A stretch of 34,404 nt of DNA from JBHIDQ01 sp046760155 (GTDB lineage: Bacteria > Chloroflexota > Dehalococcoidia > Dehalococcoidales > RBG-16-60-22): the NCBI GenBank assembly GCA_046760155.1, contig JBHIDQ010000002.1, positions 1-34,404 of the forward strand, read 5' to 3'. The position numbers were made by a program, and so were the translations under genes. The notes beneath the pieces are model-generated. The model did not search any database. It saw nothing but the letters and a program-made list of their open reading frames with translations, and had not been told where the DNA came from. Shown piece after piece: positions 1-8,066 of this stretch; positions within the stretch are counted from its first letter, which is position 1, and every line of letters starts with the position of its first letter.

Positions 1-125
1 GTAATTATGTGATTCAAATCAAAATGAAGGAAATCTTTGGCTTGCTCAAAGTCACGAATTGTCTCCCTTGCCTTTGGAGATATACGAGGCCAAATTTTGA
101 CCTTTAATTTGGGTAACTTGGACAT
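1..125 (-). CDS. Partial gene of unknown function, cut by the window edge
   Basis: An open frame runs from an ATG at 123-125 to the left edge, 41 codons without a stop; the 3' end lies outside. The start overlaps the last codons of mnmA in another frame. It is preceded by AGAGGTGG six bases upstream, a good ribosome binding site lying inside mnmA, so translation is probably coupled to mnmA. The visible N-terminus (MSKLPKLKVKIWPRISPK and on) is basic, then more acidic and helical-looking. I do not recognise the family. Chance openness over 41 codons is possible, but the binding site and operon position favour a real gene. Confidence 0.5.
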   Translation of the reverse strand, partial: MSKLPKLKVKIWPRISPKARETIRDFEQAKDFLHFDLNHII

Positions 126-1258
126 TTCGCCACCTCTCTTTTCGTCTTCTTATAGACCGCAATTGTTTTAGCTGTGTCTTGTTTCCTTGCTGATTCTATA
201 GTACCACCACCGATAACAATATCGCCATCATAAAAGACGATTGCCTGTCCTGGAGTAATGGCCAGTTGCGGTTCGGCGAACTTTACATAAACCCTATCTT
301 CGTCTAGAGGTGTTATGGTTGTTTCTGCCTCAGGGTGACGGTACCTCACCTTAGCCTTGGCGGTGATGGACTGAGTTGGCCTAGCTATACTTATCCAGTT
401 TAAGTGGTTAGCGATAAGCTCATCGCCAAGCACTTTCTCTTTGTTGCCCACGATAACGGCGTTTCTTTCCGGCTCGATGGCAATGACATATAATGGCTCC
501 TTGGCGGATATTCCCAGTCCCTTGCGCTGGCCAATGGTATAAAACATGATACCCTGGTGATTGCCTAAAATGCTCCCCCGTTCATTCAGAATTGGCCCTG
601 GCTTGGCGGCTTGAGGGATATAATCCTTCAGGAACTCAGGATAATCATCATCGGGAATAAAGCAAATTTCCTGGCTTTCCGACTTATCAGCAACCGGCAA
701 GGCTAATTCTCGGGCGCTTTCCCTCACCTTCTCTTTGGTACGGTTGCCTATGGGAAACAGGATGTGGCTTAATTGCTTCTGGGTTACCGGATAGAGAAAA
801 TAGGACTGGTCTTTCTGCTGGTCAACTCCCTTCTTGAGGAGGTGTCTTCCTGTAGTCTCATCTTTTTCCACTCTGGCGTGATGTCCGGTGGCGATAAAAT
901 CAGCACCCAACCCCTTAGCTTTTTCCAGTAGTGCCTCAAACTTGATATACTGGTTGCACCGGATACAGGGATTTGGTGTTCTCCCCAGGCGATATTCCTC
1001 AGAAAAATCAGCGATAACTTTTCGGGCAAAAATATCCCTGAAATTCATGACATAGTGAGGGATACCCAGCTTATAGGCAACCTTTTTGGCATCTTCTACA
1101 GCGCCAATGCCACAGCAGCCACCAAATCTGTCCTCATCCTTACCTGAGGGCCAGATTTGCATGGTAACCCCAATCACCTGATAGCCTTCTTCCTTGAGTA
1201 GCGCCGCGGCTACCGATGAATCGACACCACCACTCATGGCGATAACTACTTCGGCCAC
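104..1258 (-). CDS. mnmA: tRNA-specific 2-thiouridylase MnmA
   Basis: This enzyme makes 2-thiouridine at wobble position 34 of the Lys, Glu and Gln tRNAs, using ATP and sulfur relayed from a cysteine desulfurase. The protein has 384 residues, a normal length. The N-terminal PP-loop SGGVDSS is at about residues 9-15. The catalytic cysteine pair is visible as TPNPCIRC (Cys98) and SQEICF (Cys199). The C-terminal beta-barrel includes the GQRKGLGIS stretch. The start is GTG behind AAAGGAG. The likely sulfur donor, an IscS-type desulfurase, is two genes upstream in the same transcription unit, so substrate supply and use appear to be co-expressed. The call is secure. Confidence 0.97.
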   Translation of the reverse strand: MAEVVIAMSGGVDSSVAAALLKEEGYQVIGVTMQIWPSGKDEDRFGGCCGIGAVEDAKKVAYKLGIPHYVMNFRDIFARKVIADFSEEYRLGRTPNPCIRCNQYIKFEALLEKAKGLGADFIATGHHARVEKDETTGRHLLKKGVDQQKDQSYFLYPVTQKQLSHILFPIGNRTKEKVRESARELALPVADKSESQEICFIPDDDYPEFLKDYIPQAAKPGPILNERGSILGNHQGIMFYTIGQRKGLGISAKEPLYVIAIEPERNAVIVGNKEKVLGDELIANHLNWISIARPTQSITAKAKVRYRHPEAETTITPLDEDRVYVKFAEPQLAITPGQAIVFYDGDIVIGGGTIESARKQDTAKTIAVYKKTKREVAKCPSYPN

Positions 1259-1333
1259 TGCTTCTCCTTTATCAAATAAGGTTGCCTAAGATTGAGACTT
1301 AACATTGAATAATCTTTTAGTTGGAAAACTGAA

Positions 1334-1924
1334 TTAGCCTAATCCTTGCTGATAGCGTTTGGCGATTTCAATGGCTATGCCAGCTATTTCCACGGCATCG
1401 TTGCCAAGGGCCACAGACAGTGGCTCCTTCCCCCAACCCTCTCCCTCATAAAACAGCTTGGGTACGCCACCGGAACTGGTAACCAGTTGCTTAACCTTCC
1501 AAGGCATGGAACTTCTGTCTTTCTCTGCTACCTCAGCTGGTTCCTTGGTGCGGTCAATCCAGCCCAAAAGTAGGTCCTTCTCAGCACAGTACTTTTGCAT
1601 TACCCTAATCACAGTGTCATCGCATTTAAAGTTTATGCCGGCATTAATCGTGGGGTCGTACTTACGCACTTCAATAATCAGTCGGGCCATATGGTCTGAC
1701 GCTCCCCATCTGGGCAGACCGGGGGCACGCGGGAAACCCTGCACGGCGGTTATCCGACCATCTACCGCCGCTACCTCGTCTGGTGTTTTGGCTCCCGGCA
1801 GGGCATATACTAAATTAACCCTTACTTCAGGCATGAGAAGGGAAAACTCAGCACAATTCTGTAGCATGGCAACGGCGCGGACTAAATTACCCAGCACCAT
1901 TTCTGCCTGTTGGCTATTATTCAA
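1334..1924 (-). CDS. thiN: Stand-alone ThiN-domain protein (probable thiamine-phosphate synthase)
   Basis: The 196-residue protein is almost entirely a ThiN domain. This domain usually sits at the C-terminus of ThiD-ThiN fusions, where it joins HMP-PP and thiazole phosphate into thiamine phosphate, or at the end of archaeal ThiR regulators. Visible family marks are LMPEVRVNLVYALPGAK (about 29-45), the DGRI turn, WGASDHMAR, the GINFKCD strand, DRTKEP and the C-terminal GWGKEPLSVALG. No kinase domain or helix-turn-helix is present. The start is TTG behind GGAGGG. It lies between iscS and mnmA, which suits thiamine sulfur chemistry. Family membership is fairly sure. Enzyme versus ligand sensor is not settled by sequence alone. 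Confidence 0.8.
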   Translation of the reverse strand: MNNSQQAEMVLGNLVRAVAMLQNCAEFSLLMPEVRVNLVYALPGAKTPDEVAAVDGRITAVQGFPRAPGLPRWGASDHMARLIIEVRKYDPTINAGINFKCDDTVIRVMQKYCAEKDLLLGWIDRTKEPAEVAEKDRSSMPWKVKQLVTSSGGVPKLFYEGEGWGKEPLSVALGNDAVEIAGIAIEIAKRYQQGLG

Positions 1925-2017
1925 TCTTATCCCTCCAGCGTGCTGAAGTAGACTGCCCAGAATTGGTCTATCTTGGCTGATGTCAGCTCGTCCTTGTCCG
2001 ATAGTTAGTTGAAGTGG

Positions 2018-3184
2018 TTAGCGGTGGCTTTTCATCAGTGGTGACATGGCTCTGAGCTTGGTGACAATTCGGGGCAATACCTCCAGAACCCGGTCTATTT
2101 CTTCTTCTGTAGTCCACTTGCCTAAACTAAACCTCAGGGAGCTATGTGCCTGTAGTGGCGGCAGTCCTAGTGCCAGCAGAACATGGGATGGTTCGGTGAC
2201 TGAGGAAGTACAGGCGGAACCGGTAGAAACACAAATACCCTCTAGGTCAAGATTCAGACACATTGACTCTCCTTCGGCATAGGAAATACTGACATTGACA
2301 TTGTTGGGTAGCCGGTTGGTCGGATGGCCGTTAAGGCGAGTGTGGTCAATTTGCGCCAGCAGACCGCTGATTAACTTATCACGAAGATAAGTCACCCGTT
2401 CGGCTTCTTCACCCATTTCTTGCTGGGCAATCTCGACTGCTTTAGCAAAGCCGACAATGCCGGGAACATTTTGGGTACTAGCTCGCCGGCCTCTCTCCTG
2501 TTCCCCACCATGCATAAAGGAGAGCAGTTTGGTACCTTTTCTAATATATAATGCGCCGACTCCCTTAGGACCGTAAAGCTTATGGGCTGATATGGAGAGT
2601 AAGTCCACCCCGAGCTCATCCACGCTTACTGGAATGTGTCCCACCGTCTGGACGGCATCAGTATGAAAATAGATTCCAGCTTCTTTAGCAATCTTACCTA
2701 TCTCGGCTAGTGGCTCAATAGTGCCTATTTCGTTATTCGCCTGCATTACTGAAATCAGAACGGTTTCATTGGTGATTGACTTGCGAACCTCATCAAGGTC
2801 AACCATACCGTACTCGTCTACTGGTAGATAGGTTACCTTGAACCCCTTTGTTTCCAGAAAGTGGCATGTCTCTAGCACCGCGTGGTGCTCAATGGTGGTA
2901 GTGATGATGTGATTGCCCTTGCTCTCGTTGGCGTAGGCGACTCCCTTTATGGCAAAGTTATCTGCCTCAGTGCCACCACCGGTGAAGACGATTTCCTCAT
3001 CCTGGGCGTTAAGAAAGTCGGCAACAGTAACTCTTGCTTCCTCAATAGCCCCTTTTGCCTCCTGGCCACAGGCGTAGATGCTGGAAGGGTTACCAAAGAC
3101 TTCGGTAAAGTAGGGTAGCATTGTCTTCACTACTTCGGGATGCGTTGGTGTGGTGGCGGCATAATCCAGATATATTCTTTCCAT
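2018..3184 (-). CDS. iscS: Cysteine desulfurase, IscS/NifS family
   Basis: A PLP enzyme that removes sulfur from cysteine as a protein-bound persulfide, for iron-sulfur clusters, thiouridine and thiamine. The 388 residues are typical of group I desulfurases. The cofactor lysine is Lys202 in SISAHKLYGPKG, and the PLP-stacking His is in the EHHAVLE motif near residue 100. The persulfide-forming Cys325 lies in the long mobile loop STGSACTSS, a group I feature. The ATG follows GGAGGG closely. The gene starts one base after the NIL-domain gene and lies downstream of cysE, so cysteine synthesis and cysteine use share a transcript. No iscU or sufU is visible in the window. Confidence 0.95.
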   Translation of the reverse strand: MERIYLDYAATTPTHPEVVKTMLPYFTEVFGNPSSIYACGQEAKGAIEEARVTVADFLNAQDEEIVFTGGGTEADNFAIKGVAYANESKGNHIITTTIEHHAVLETCHFLETKGFKVTYLPVDEYGMVDLDEVRKSITNETVLISVMQANNEIGTIEPLAEIGKIAKEAGIYFHTDAVQTVGHIPVSVDELGVDLLSISAHKLYGPKGVGALYIRKGTKLLSFMHGGEQERGRRASTQNVPGIVGFAKAVEIAQQEMGEEAERVTYLRDKLISGLLAQIDHTRLNGHPTNRLPNNVNVSISYAEGESMCLNLDLEGICVSTGSACTSSVTEPSHVLLALGLPPLQAHSSLRFSLGKWTTEEEIDRVLEVLPRIVTKLRAMSPLMKSHR

Positions 3185-3185
3185 T

Positions 3186-3428
3186 CTAACCCTCCGTAAT
3201 GTCTCCGTTGGCTGGGTCGACTCTTACCCCCTTGCTGGTCACCCAGGCGATGCCATGTTCAATGTCTTCTTCGTTACCCTCCAACTCAAGCATGATCCAG
3301 CCTTCATCCTCGGACAAGGCGGCACGGCGAATATTAGTCACGATGTTGAACTGTTGCCCGAGGTTATAAATGATGGGCTCCTGAATCTGCTCTTGGGTAA
3401 AGGTAAACATGACACGTCGCTTGGTCAT
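3186..3428 (-). CDS. Small stand-alone NIL-domain protein
   Basis: An 80-residue protein made only of a NIL domain, the ferredoxin-like fold named after a conserved N-I-L triad. The domain is found behind the MetN methionine-importer ATPase and in sulfur-assimilation ferredoxin proteins of anaerobes. Visible marks are the start strand RVMFTFTQEQIQEPIIYNL, the FNIVTNIRRA segment and a final GVRVDP strand. I chose the ATG at 3426-3428 because GAGGAG stands just before it and overlaps the cysE stop; a longer reading would run into cysE without a binding site. It sits between cysE and iscS, so a role in binding a sulfur amino acid or in sulfur transfer is inferred. Confidence 0.8.
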   Translation of the reverse strand: MTKRRVMFTFTQEQIQEPIIYNLGQQFNIVTNIRRAALSEDEGWIMLELEGNEEDIEHGIAWVTSKGVRVDPANGDITEG

Positions 3429-3429
3429 C

Positions 3430-4143
3430 TCACTCCTCTTCCGACTCAAGTTCTTGCTCCATTTTCTTTCTTTCTTTGACTAATTCATCCTGGGGGGTAG
3501 TTATACCACTTGAGCGTTCCAGCTTTTCTAAACGCTCTTCTAGCTTGTCCTGCTCCTTTAGAACTAATCGGATAGCTTCGGTCACCGGGTCGGGTAATTT
3601 CCCGTGTTCTAAGTCCATAATTGGTTTATGGTGATCTTCCACGGCTCTTCCTGGAATACCGACGACCGTGACCCCAGGTGGTACTGACTTGATGACTACT
3701 GAACCCGAGCCAATCCGGGCGCCATCACCGATAGTGATCGCCCCTAGAGCCACTGCTCCGGCGCCGATTACCACGTTATTACCAATGGTGGGATGACGCT
3801 TCTTTTTCTCGGTAGTGGTTCCACCCAGAACTACTCCCTGATACAGCAGGACGTCATCACCGATTTCAGATGTTTCCCCAATGACGACTCCGGCACCATG
3901 GTCAATGAAGAATCGCCGGCCGATTCTAACTCCGGGGTGGATTTCGATTCCAGTCAAAAAACGATTAATCTGGGATAGAATGCGAGCGAACAGCCGAAGC
4001 TTATGCCGCCAGAGGAAATGAGCCAAGCGGTGAAACCATAAGGCATGTAATCCAGGGTAGCACAGGAGAACTTCAGCTACGCTCCTTGCTGCCGGGTCTT
4101 TGGCAAATACCGTCTGAACGTCTTCCCTTAAAGTTTTAAACAT
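3430..4143 (-). CDS. cysE: Serine O-acetyltransferase CysE
   Basis: This enzyme acetylates serine with acetyl-CoA, the committed step of cysteine synthesis. The 237-residue protein has a short helical N-terminus and then a left-handed beta-helix of hexapeptide repeats (about residues 65-170). That region carries the family signatures IDHGAGVVIGET, YQGVVLGGT and KRHPTIGNNVVIGAGA. The C-terminal 60 residues are charged and helical, probably a coiled coil, longer than the short inhibitory tail of enterobacterial CysE. It is the first gene of the cysE-NIL-iscS-thiN-mnmA run. No cysK is present in the window. Confidence 0.93.
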   Translation of the reverse strand: MFKTLREDVQTVFAKDPAARSVAEVLLCYPGLHALWFHRLAHFLWRHKLRLFARILSQINRFLTGIEIHPGVRIGRRFFIDHGAGVVIGETSEIGDDVLLYQGVVLGGTTTEKKKRHPTIGNNVVIGAGAVALGAITIGDGARIGSGSVVIKSVPPGVTVVGIPGRAVEDHHKPIMDLEHGKLPDPVTEAIRLVLKEQDKLEERLEKLERSSGITTPQDELVKERKKMEQELESEEE

Positions 4144-4252
4144 GATGCACTATTCTACTTTACTTTGCTAAAAAAGAAAAATCCCTTTAGTATATTATAC
4201 CTCTTTTTGATGTGTTCTGCGTAGATTGAAGCTCTTGGGAAAGCCAAGTAGA

Positions 4253-4302
4253 TAAGTAGTGCTCACCGATGTCAGGCTAATTTACTCCTTCGGCACTACT
4301 TA
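4253..4302 (-). repeat. 10-bp perfect inverted repeat across the thiF-like stop codon
   Basis: TAAGTAGTGC at 4253-4262 is perfectly complementary to GCACTACTTA at 4293-4302, with a 30-base loop. The right arm contains the stop codon of the ThiF-like gene. The transcript from that gene could fold this stem just at its end. No T-run follows on the minus strand, so it is not a classical terminator. It may be an RNA-processing or stability element, or a leader element of cysE. The function is unknown. Confidence 0.5.
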
Positions 4303-5033
4303 CCTAAATGGCTACAATACGGGCAATTTGGATCTCGCTCGACGGTAAGTTTGGTGAACTCAAGATTGAGCCCATCATAGATTAATAATTTATTGGTTAA
4401 TAGTTCACCAATGCCCACGATGTATTTAATTACCTCGGTCGCCTGGAGGCAGCCGATGACGGCAGAGGCCACTCCAATGACCGGGAATTTGCCCTGAGTG
4501 ACGCGCCCCTGGTAGACACACCATAGGCAGGCTGTTTTGCCTGGGATTATAGTCATCGCCCTGCCTTCAAAGCCGTAAACTGCCCCGTGAAAAAAGGGGA
4601 TATTTTGGTCTATCGCTGCCTGATTCAACAGGTATCGGGAAGGCAAGTTGTCCATGGCATCAACGATTAAGTCATAGCCGTCCACCAGTTGGGAAACATT
4701 ATCTTCGGTTATCGTTTCGGCAATCGCTTCGATGTTTACCCATTGGTTTAGGTTCTTAAGCTTCTCCACTGCCGAATCACCCTTTCTTTTCGCTATGTCC
4801 TCGTCTCCGTGCAAAATTTGACGATTCAGGTTACTAAGCTCTACCCGGTCGCCATCAACTAATCGTATCATGCCAACCCCGGCGGCAGCCAAGTATATCG
4901 ATATTGGACAGCCTAGTCCCCCGACACCAGCAATAAAAACTTTGGCCCGCTTGAGCTTTTCTTGCCCTGCCTCTCCGACTCCTTTAATGATTATTTGCCG
5001 GTTATATCTTTCCAGCTCGCTTTTGGTCAGCAT
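4296..5033 (-). CDS. ThiF/MoeB/HesA-family adenylyltransferase (E1-like)
   Basis: Such enzymes adenylate the C-terminal Gly-Gly of small sulfur carriers (ThiS, MoaD) so that sulfur can be added for thiamine, molybdopterin or tRNA. The 245 residues fit the family. The N-terminal RYNRQI motif is followed by the nucleotide loop GVGGLG (36-41), the acidic DGDRVELSNLNRQ stretch, VDAMDN, and two zinc-binding CxxC pairs, CLWC (169, 172) and CPYC (237, 240). No rhodanese domain is attached and no sulfur carrier gene is visible nearby, so ThiF, MoeB and HesA cannot be told apart. It lies upstream of the cysteine-sulfur operon in the same direction, separated by 152 bases. Confidence 0.9.
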   Translation of the reverse strand: MLTKSELERYNRQIIIKGVGEAGQEKLKRAKVFIAGVGGLGCPISIYLAAAGVGMIRLVDGDRVELSNLNRQILHGDEDIAKRKGDSAVEKLKNLNQWVNIEAIAETITEDNVSQLVDGYDLIVDAMDNLPSRYLLNQAAIDQNIPFFHGAVYGFEGRAMTIIPGKTACLWCVYQGRVTQGKFPVIGVASAVIGCLQATEVIKYIVGIGELLTNKLLIYDGLNLEFTKLTVERDPNCPYCSHLGK

Positions 5034-5217
5034 AGCTTTTAGTACTCCTCTTAAACTTAGGCGTAATATAACGCGGTAACATTGCTGCGTTTCTCATTGT
5101 AGCAGGTACTGGTTAGTAGTTAAAGTGCAGCAGAGCTTTCTTTGGTCAGGATAGACTCTGGCAGTTCGCGTGATTAGGTGGTATCATAGGGAAACAAATT
5201 AAGCAAGAGGTGACAAA

Positions 5218-6624
5218 TTGCCAATAAAGATTGGTTTTTTAGGTGCTACCCGTAATGTTACCGGTTCTCAATATTTAGTGGAGGCAAACGATGTCAGACT
5301 TTTGGTGGACTGCGGGATTTATCAGGAAAGAGAGTTTAAGAGCCGAAACTGGGACTCTTTCCGTTTTTCACCGCATAGCCTAGATGCCGTTCTGCTGACT
5401 CATGCGCATCTTGACCACTGTGGATTGCTTCCCAAACTGGTTCGTGATGGCTTCCGCGGCAGAATTTACTGCACGGGCGCTACTGCCGAGATTGCTCAAA
5501 TCATGCTCCTTGATTCGGCAAGGTTACAAGAAGAAGACGCCGAGTTTAAAAAGCAGAGACATCAGCGAGAGGGTAGAAGGGGCCCATTCCCTGAAGTACC
5601 ACTCTATACGATTGACGATGCTGAAGCGGTATTCCCGTTGCTGACGACGGTAAAATACGGAGAGGCTGTTCAGATAGGTGACGGCGTCGAAGCTGCCTTC
5701 TATGACGCTGGGCATGTTCTTGGCTCGTCGATGATAGAAGTCATGGTGAGTCAGGGCAGCGAAAAAAAGACGGTTCTGTTTTCTGGGGACGTTGGCAGCC
5801 GAAATAAGCCGATATTACGGGACCCGACCATCTTTGACGAGGCTCATTATGTGGTGGTTGAGTCCACATATGGGGACAGGCTTCACGAGAAGCCGATAGA
5901 CATAGGTGACAGTCTTGCCGAGATTATAAATTCCACCTGGAAAGCCAGAGGAAACATAATTATACCTAGCTTTGCTTTGGAACGAGCTCAGGAAGTCCTG
6001 TATTATCTGAACGAATTGCTGCTAGAAGATCGTATTCCACATCTTAAAGTATTTGTTGATAGCCCTATGGCAAACAGTATCACGGAAGTATTTGAACATC
6101 ATCCTGAATTGTATGATGAAGAAATGGCGGAACTAATACGCCAGAAAAAGTCTCCGTTTGATTTTCCTGGTCTTGAGCTGGTCCGGACAGTGGACGAATC
6201 GAAGGCGATTAATCATATAGTGGGAACTGTTCTGGTAATAGCTGGCTCTGGAATGTGTACCGGTGGCAGAATAAAGCACCATCTCGTCACCAATATTTCT
6301 AGGCGGGAGAGCACGGTACTTTTCGTGGGGTATCAGGCAGTTGGCACGCTGGGAAGAAACATTGTTGACGGTACTGAAAAAGTAAGAATACTAGGGCAGC
6401 ACTATCCGGTGCAAGCAAGGATAGCGATGCTTAATGGTTTTTCAGCTCATGCCGACAGAGATGGGCTTTTCCGTTGGCTTTCCGGACTTAAAAATCCCCC
6501 TAGGCATCTATTTGTTGTTCACGGAGAAGCCAGAGAAGCTCAGCAATTTAGCGATTTCCTGAAAGAGAAGACCGGCTGGCAAATATCGGTACCAGAGTAT
6601 GGCAGTGAGTCCCTCTTGGAATAA
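5218..6624 (+). CDS. Metallo-beta-lactamase/beta-CASP ribonuclease
   Basis: A 468-residue zinc-dependent nuclease-type protein of the CPSF73/COG1236 group, which cuts or trims RNA. Visible are the opening GATRNVTGSQ, the zinc motif HAHLDH (62-67), DAGHVLGSS, FSGDVG and the beta-CASP features GSGMCTGGR and GFSAHADRDGL. The extra KH and C-terminal domains of RNase J or archaeal aCPSF are absent. The start is TTG after AAGAGGTGA, and residues from this point match the family N-terminus. It opens the plus-strand run ahead of selA with a 41-base gap, but a functional link to selenocysteine is not evident. The RNA substrate is unknown. Confidence 0.92.
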   Translation: MPIKIGFLGATRNVTGSQYLVEANDVRLLVDCGIYQEREFKSRNWDSFRFSPHSLDAVLLTHAHLDHCGLLPKLVRDGFRGRIYCTGATAEIAQIMLLDSARLQEEDAEFKKQRHQREGRRGPFPEVPLYTIDDAEAVFPLLTTVKYGEAVQIGDGVEAAFYDAGHVLGSSMIEVMVSQGSEKKTVLFSGDVGSRNKPILRDPTIFDEAHYVVVESTYGDRLHEKPIDIGDSLAEIINSTWKARGNIIIPSFALERAQEVLYYLNELLLEDRIPHLKVFVDSPMANSITEVFEHHPELYDEEMAELIRQKKSPFDFPGLELVRTVDESKAINHIVGTVLVIAGSGMCTGGRIKHHLVTNISRRESTVLFVGYQAVGTLGRNIVDGTEKVRILGQHYPVQARIAMLNGFSAHADRDGLFRWLSGLKNPPRHLFVVHGEAREAQQFSDFLKEKTGWQISVPEYGSESLLE

Positions 6625-6665
6625 TTATTTTGAAAGTAAGCTAGGGCATTGGTAAAATATGAGGC

Positions 6666-8036
6666 ATGGAAACCGAATTTCGTCGTTTGCCCAGTGTTGA
6701 TAGAGTTCTCACCGCTAAGCGGCTGAAGCAACTTGGGGAGGCTTATCCCCATAACTTGTTGGTAGACTTGGTGAGACAACAACTCGAACGCGAGCGCCTT
6801 GCTATCGCTGCTGGTAAGTTAGCTTCTTCTTTGACGAAGATAGTGGACTCCATATGTGCTCAAATACAGGCTTTAGAAAATCCCAGCCTACGTCCGGTAA
6901 TCAATGCCACTGGGGTAATCCTGCATACTAACCTGGGGCGAGCTCCGTTAAGCCAAGAGGCGATAGCAGTGATGGATACCACTGCTAAGGGCTACTCTAA
7001 TCTCGAGTTTGACCTGAGCAGCGGGACACGTGGTTCTCGCCAGGTTCATATCGAGCCACTCTTGTGTCAGCTAACCGGGGCGGAGGCGGCACTGGTGGTA
7101 AACAATAATGCCTCTGCGGTGCTGCTGGGTCTTACCGCCTTAGCCAGAAGAAAGGAGGTAATCGTCTCCCGGGGTCAGGCGGTGGAGATTGGTGGTGGCT
7201 TTCGTATCCCTGATGTCATGCGCCAGAGTGGTGCCAAGCTGATTGAGGTGGGGACGACTAACTGCACCTACCTTAGTGATTATGAACTGGCGATTAGCCC
7301 GCAGACAGCGGTGCTCATGCGGGTGCATTCCAGTAACTTCAGCCTAGTTGGGTTTACCAATGAGGTTAGCTTTGAGGATTTGGTGGCACTGGCTAAACGA
7401 AATAACCTGCCTGTATTCGATGACCTAGGTAGTGGCTGCTTCTTGGACACGACTGAATTCGGGCTTGCCCCGGAGCCGATGGTGCCACAAAGCGTTGCCC
7501 TTGGTGCTGGACTTACCTTCTTTTCTGGAGATAAGCTGGTGGGTGGTCCTCAAGCTGGGATTATCGTGGGTAAGAGGCAGTTTATGGATAAGCTACGGAA
7601 ACACCCACTGGCTCGGGCAGTGCGCATCGATAAGGTAAGGTTAGCTGGTCTGATAGCTACCTTGATTCACTACTTGAAAGATGAAGCAACGACTAAGATA
7701 CCGGTATGGCGCATGATTTCAGCACCAATGGCGGAGATTGATCAGCGGGCGAGACAGTGGGCACAGACACTCGGTGACCTGGCTCAGGTGGTAGAAGGCG
7801 AGACGATGATAGGTGGTGGTAGCCTGCCCGGAGGAACTCTGCCGACAAGACTGGTGGCGATTGGCGACAAAAAAGACCGAAATGTGGCTCAAAGATGGAG
7901 TCGAAAACTGCGGTCTCAGGAGATACCTATTGTCGGGCGGATCAGTGATGATGTGCTGCTCCTTGACCCGCGCTCGGTGCTTCCGGAAGAAGATGCGATG
8001 GTGCTGAAGGCGCTTCAGAATTTAGCCTCCGGTTAA
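6666..8036 (+). CDS. selA: L-seryl-tRNA(Sec) selenium transferase SelA
   Basis: This PLP enzyme converts seryl-tRNA(Sec) to selenocysteinyl-tRNA(Sec) with selenophosphate. The 456 residues are full length. The N-terminal tRNA-binding part begins with FRRLPSVDRVL, the family opening. The glycine-rich stretch RPVINATGVILHTNLGRAPL is present, and the cofactor lysine is Lys290 in FFSGDKLVGGPQAG. The ATG has only a weak site (GAGG one base away), so expression may depend on readthrough from the upstream nuclease gene. It is followed 30 bases later by selB. No selD is present in the window; selenophosphate synthetase must be encoded elsewhere if the pathway works. Confidence 0.97.
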   Translation: METEFRRLPSVDRVLTAKRLKQLGEAYPHNLLVDLVRQQLERERLAIAAGKLASSLTKIVDSICAQIQALENPSLRPVINATGVILHTNLGRAPLSQEAIAVMDTTAKGYSNLEFDLSSGTRGSRQVHIEPLLCQLTGAEAALVVNNNASAVLLGLTALARRKEVIVSRGQAVEIGGGFRIPDVMRQSGAKLIEVGTTNCTYLSDYELAISPQTAVLMRVHSSNFSLVGFTNEVSFEDLVALAKRNNLPVFDDLGSGCFLDTTEFGLAPEPMVPQSVALGAGLTFFSGDKLVGGPQAGIIVGKRQFMDKLRKHPLARAVRIDKVRLAGLIATLIHYLKDEATTKIPVWRMISAPMAEIDQRARQWAQTLGDLAQVVEGETMIGGGSLPGGTLPTRLVAIGDKKDRNVAQRWSRKLRSQEIPIVGRISDDVLLLDPRSVLPEEDAMVLKALQNLASG

Positions 8037-8066
8037 AAACATGCTTAACGGTGGAAGGCAGAGGCG

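Noticed and set aside
4194..4222. Possible promoter before cysE on the minus strand (TATAAT at 4194-4199)
   Set aside because: The -10 is perfect and well placed about 50 bases before cysE, but the -35 position reads CGCAGA, with no match to TTGACA, and there is no extended -10. The region is AT-rich, so chance is likely.
4253..4302. Glycine-riboswitch-like wording (GCCGAAGGAG) in the thiF-cysE gap
   Set aside because: Only a short stretch resembles the glycine aptamer. The conserved halves and the tandem layout are absent and the flanks belong to the ThiF-like gene, so no riboswitch is called.
5159..5187. Possible promoter, including a sigma-54-like TGGCAG, before the beta-CASP nuclease gene
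   Set aside because: TATCAT is an acceptable -10 but TGGCAG is a poor -35. The GG-N10-GC spacing needed for sigma-54 is not met.
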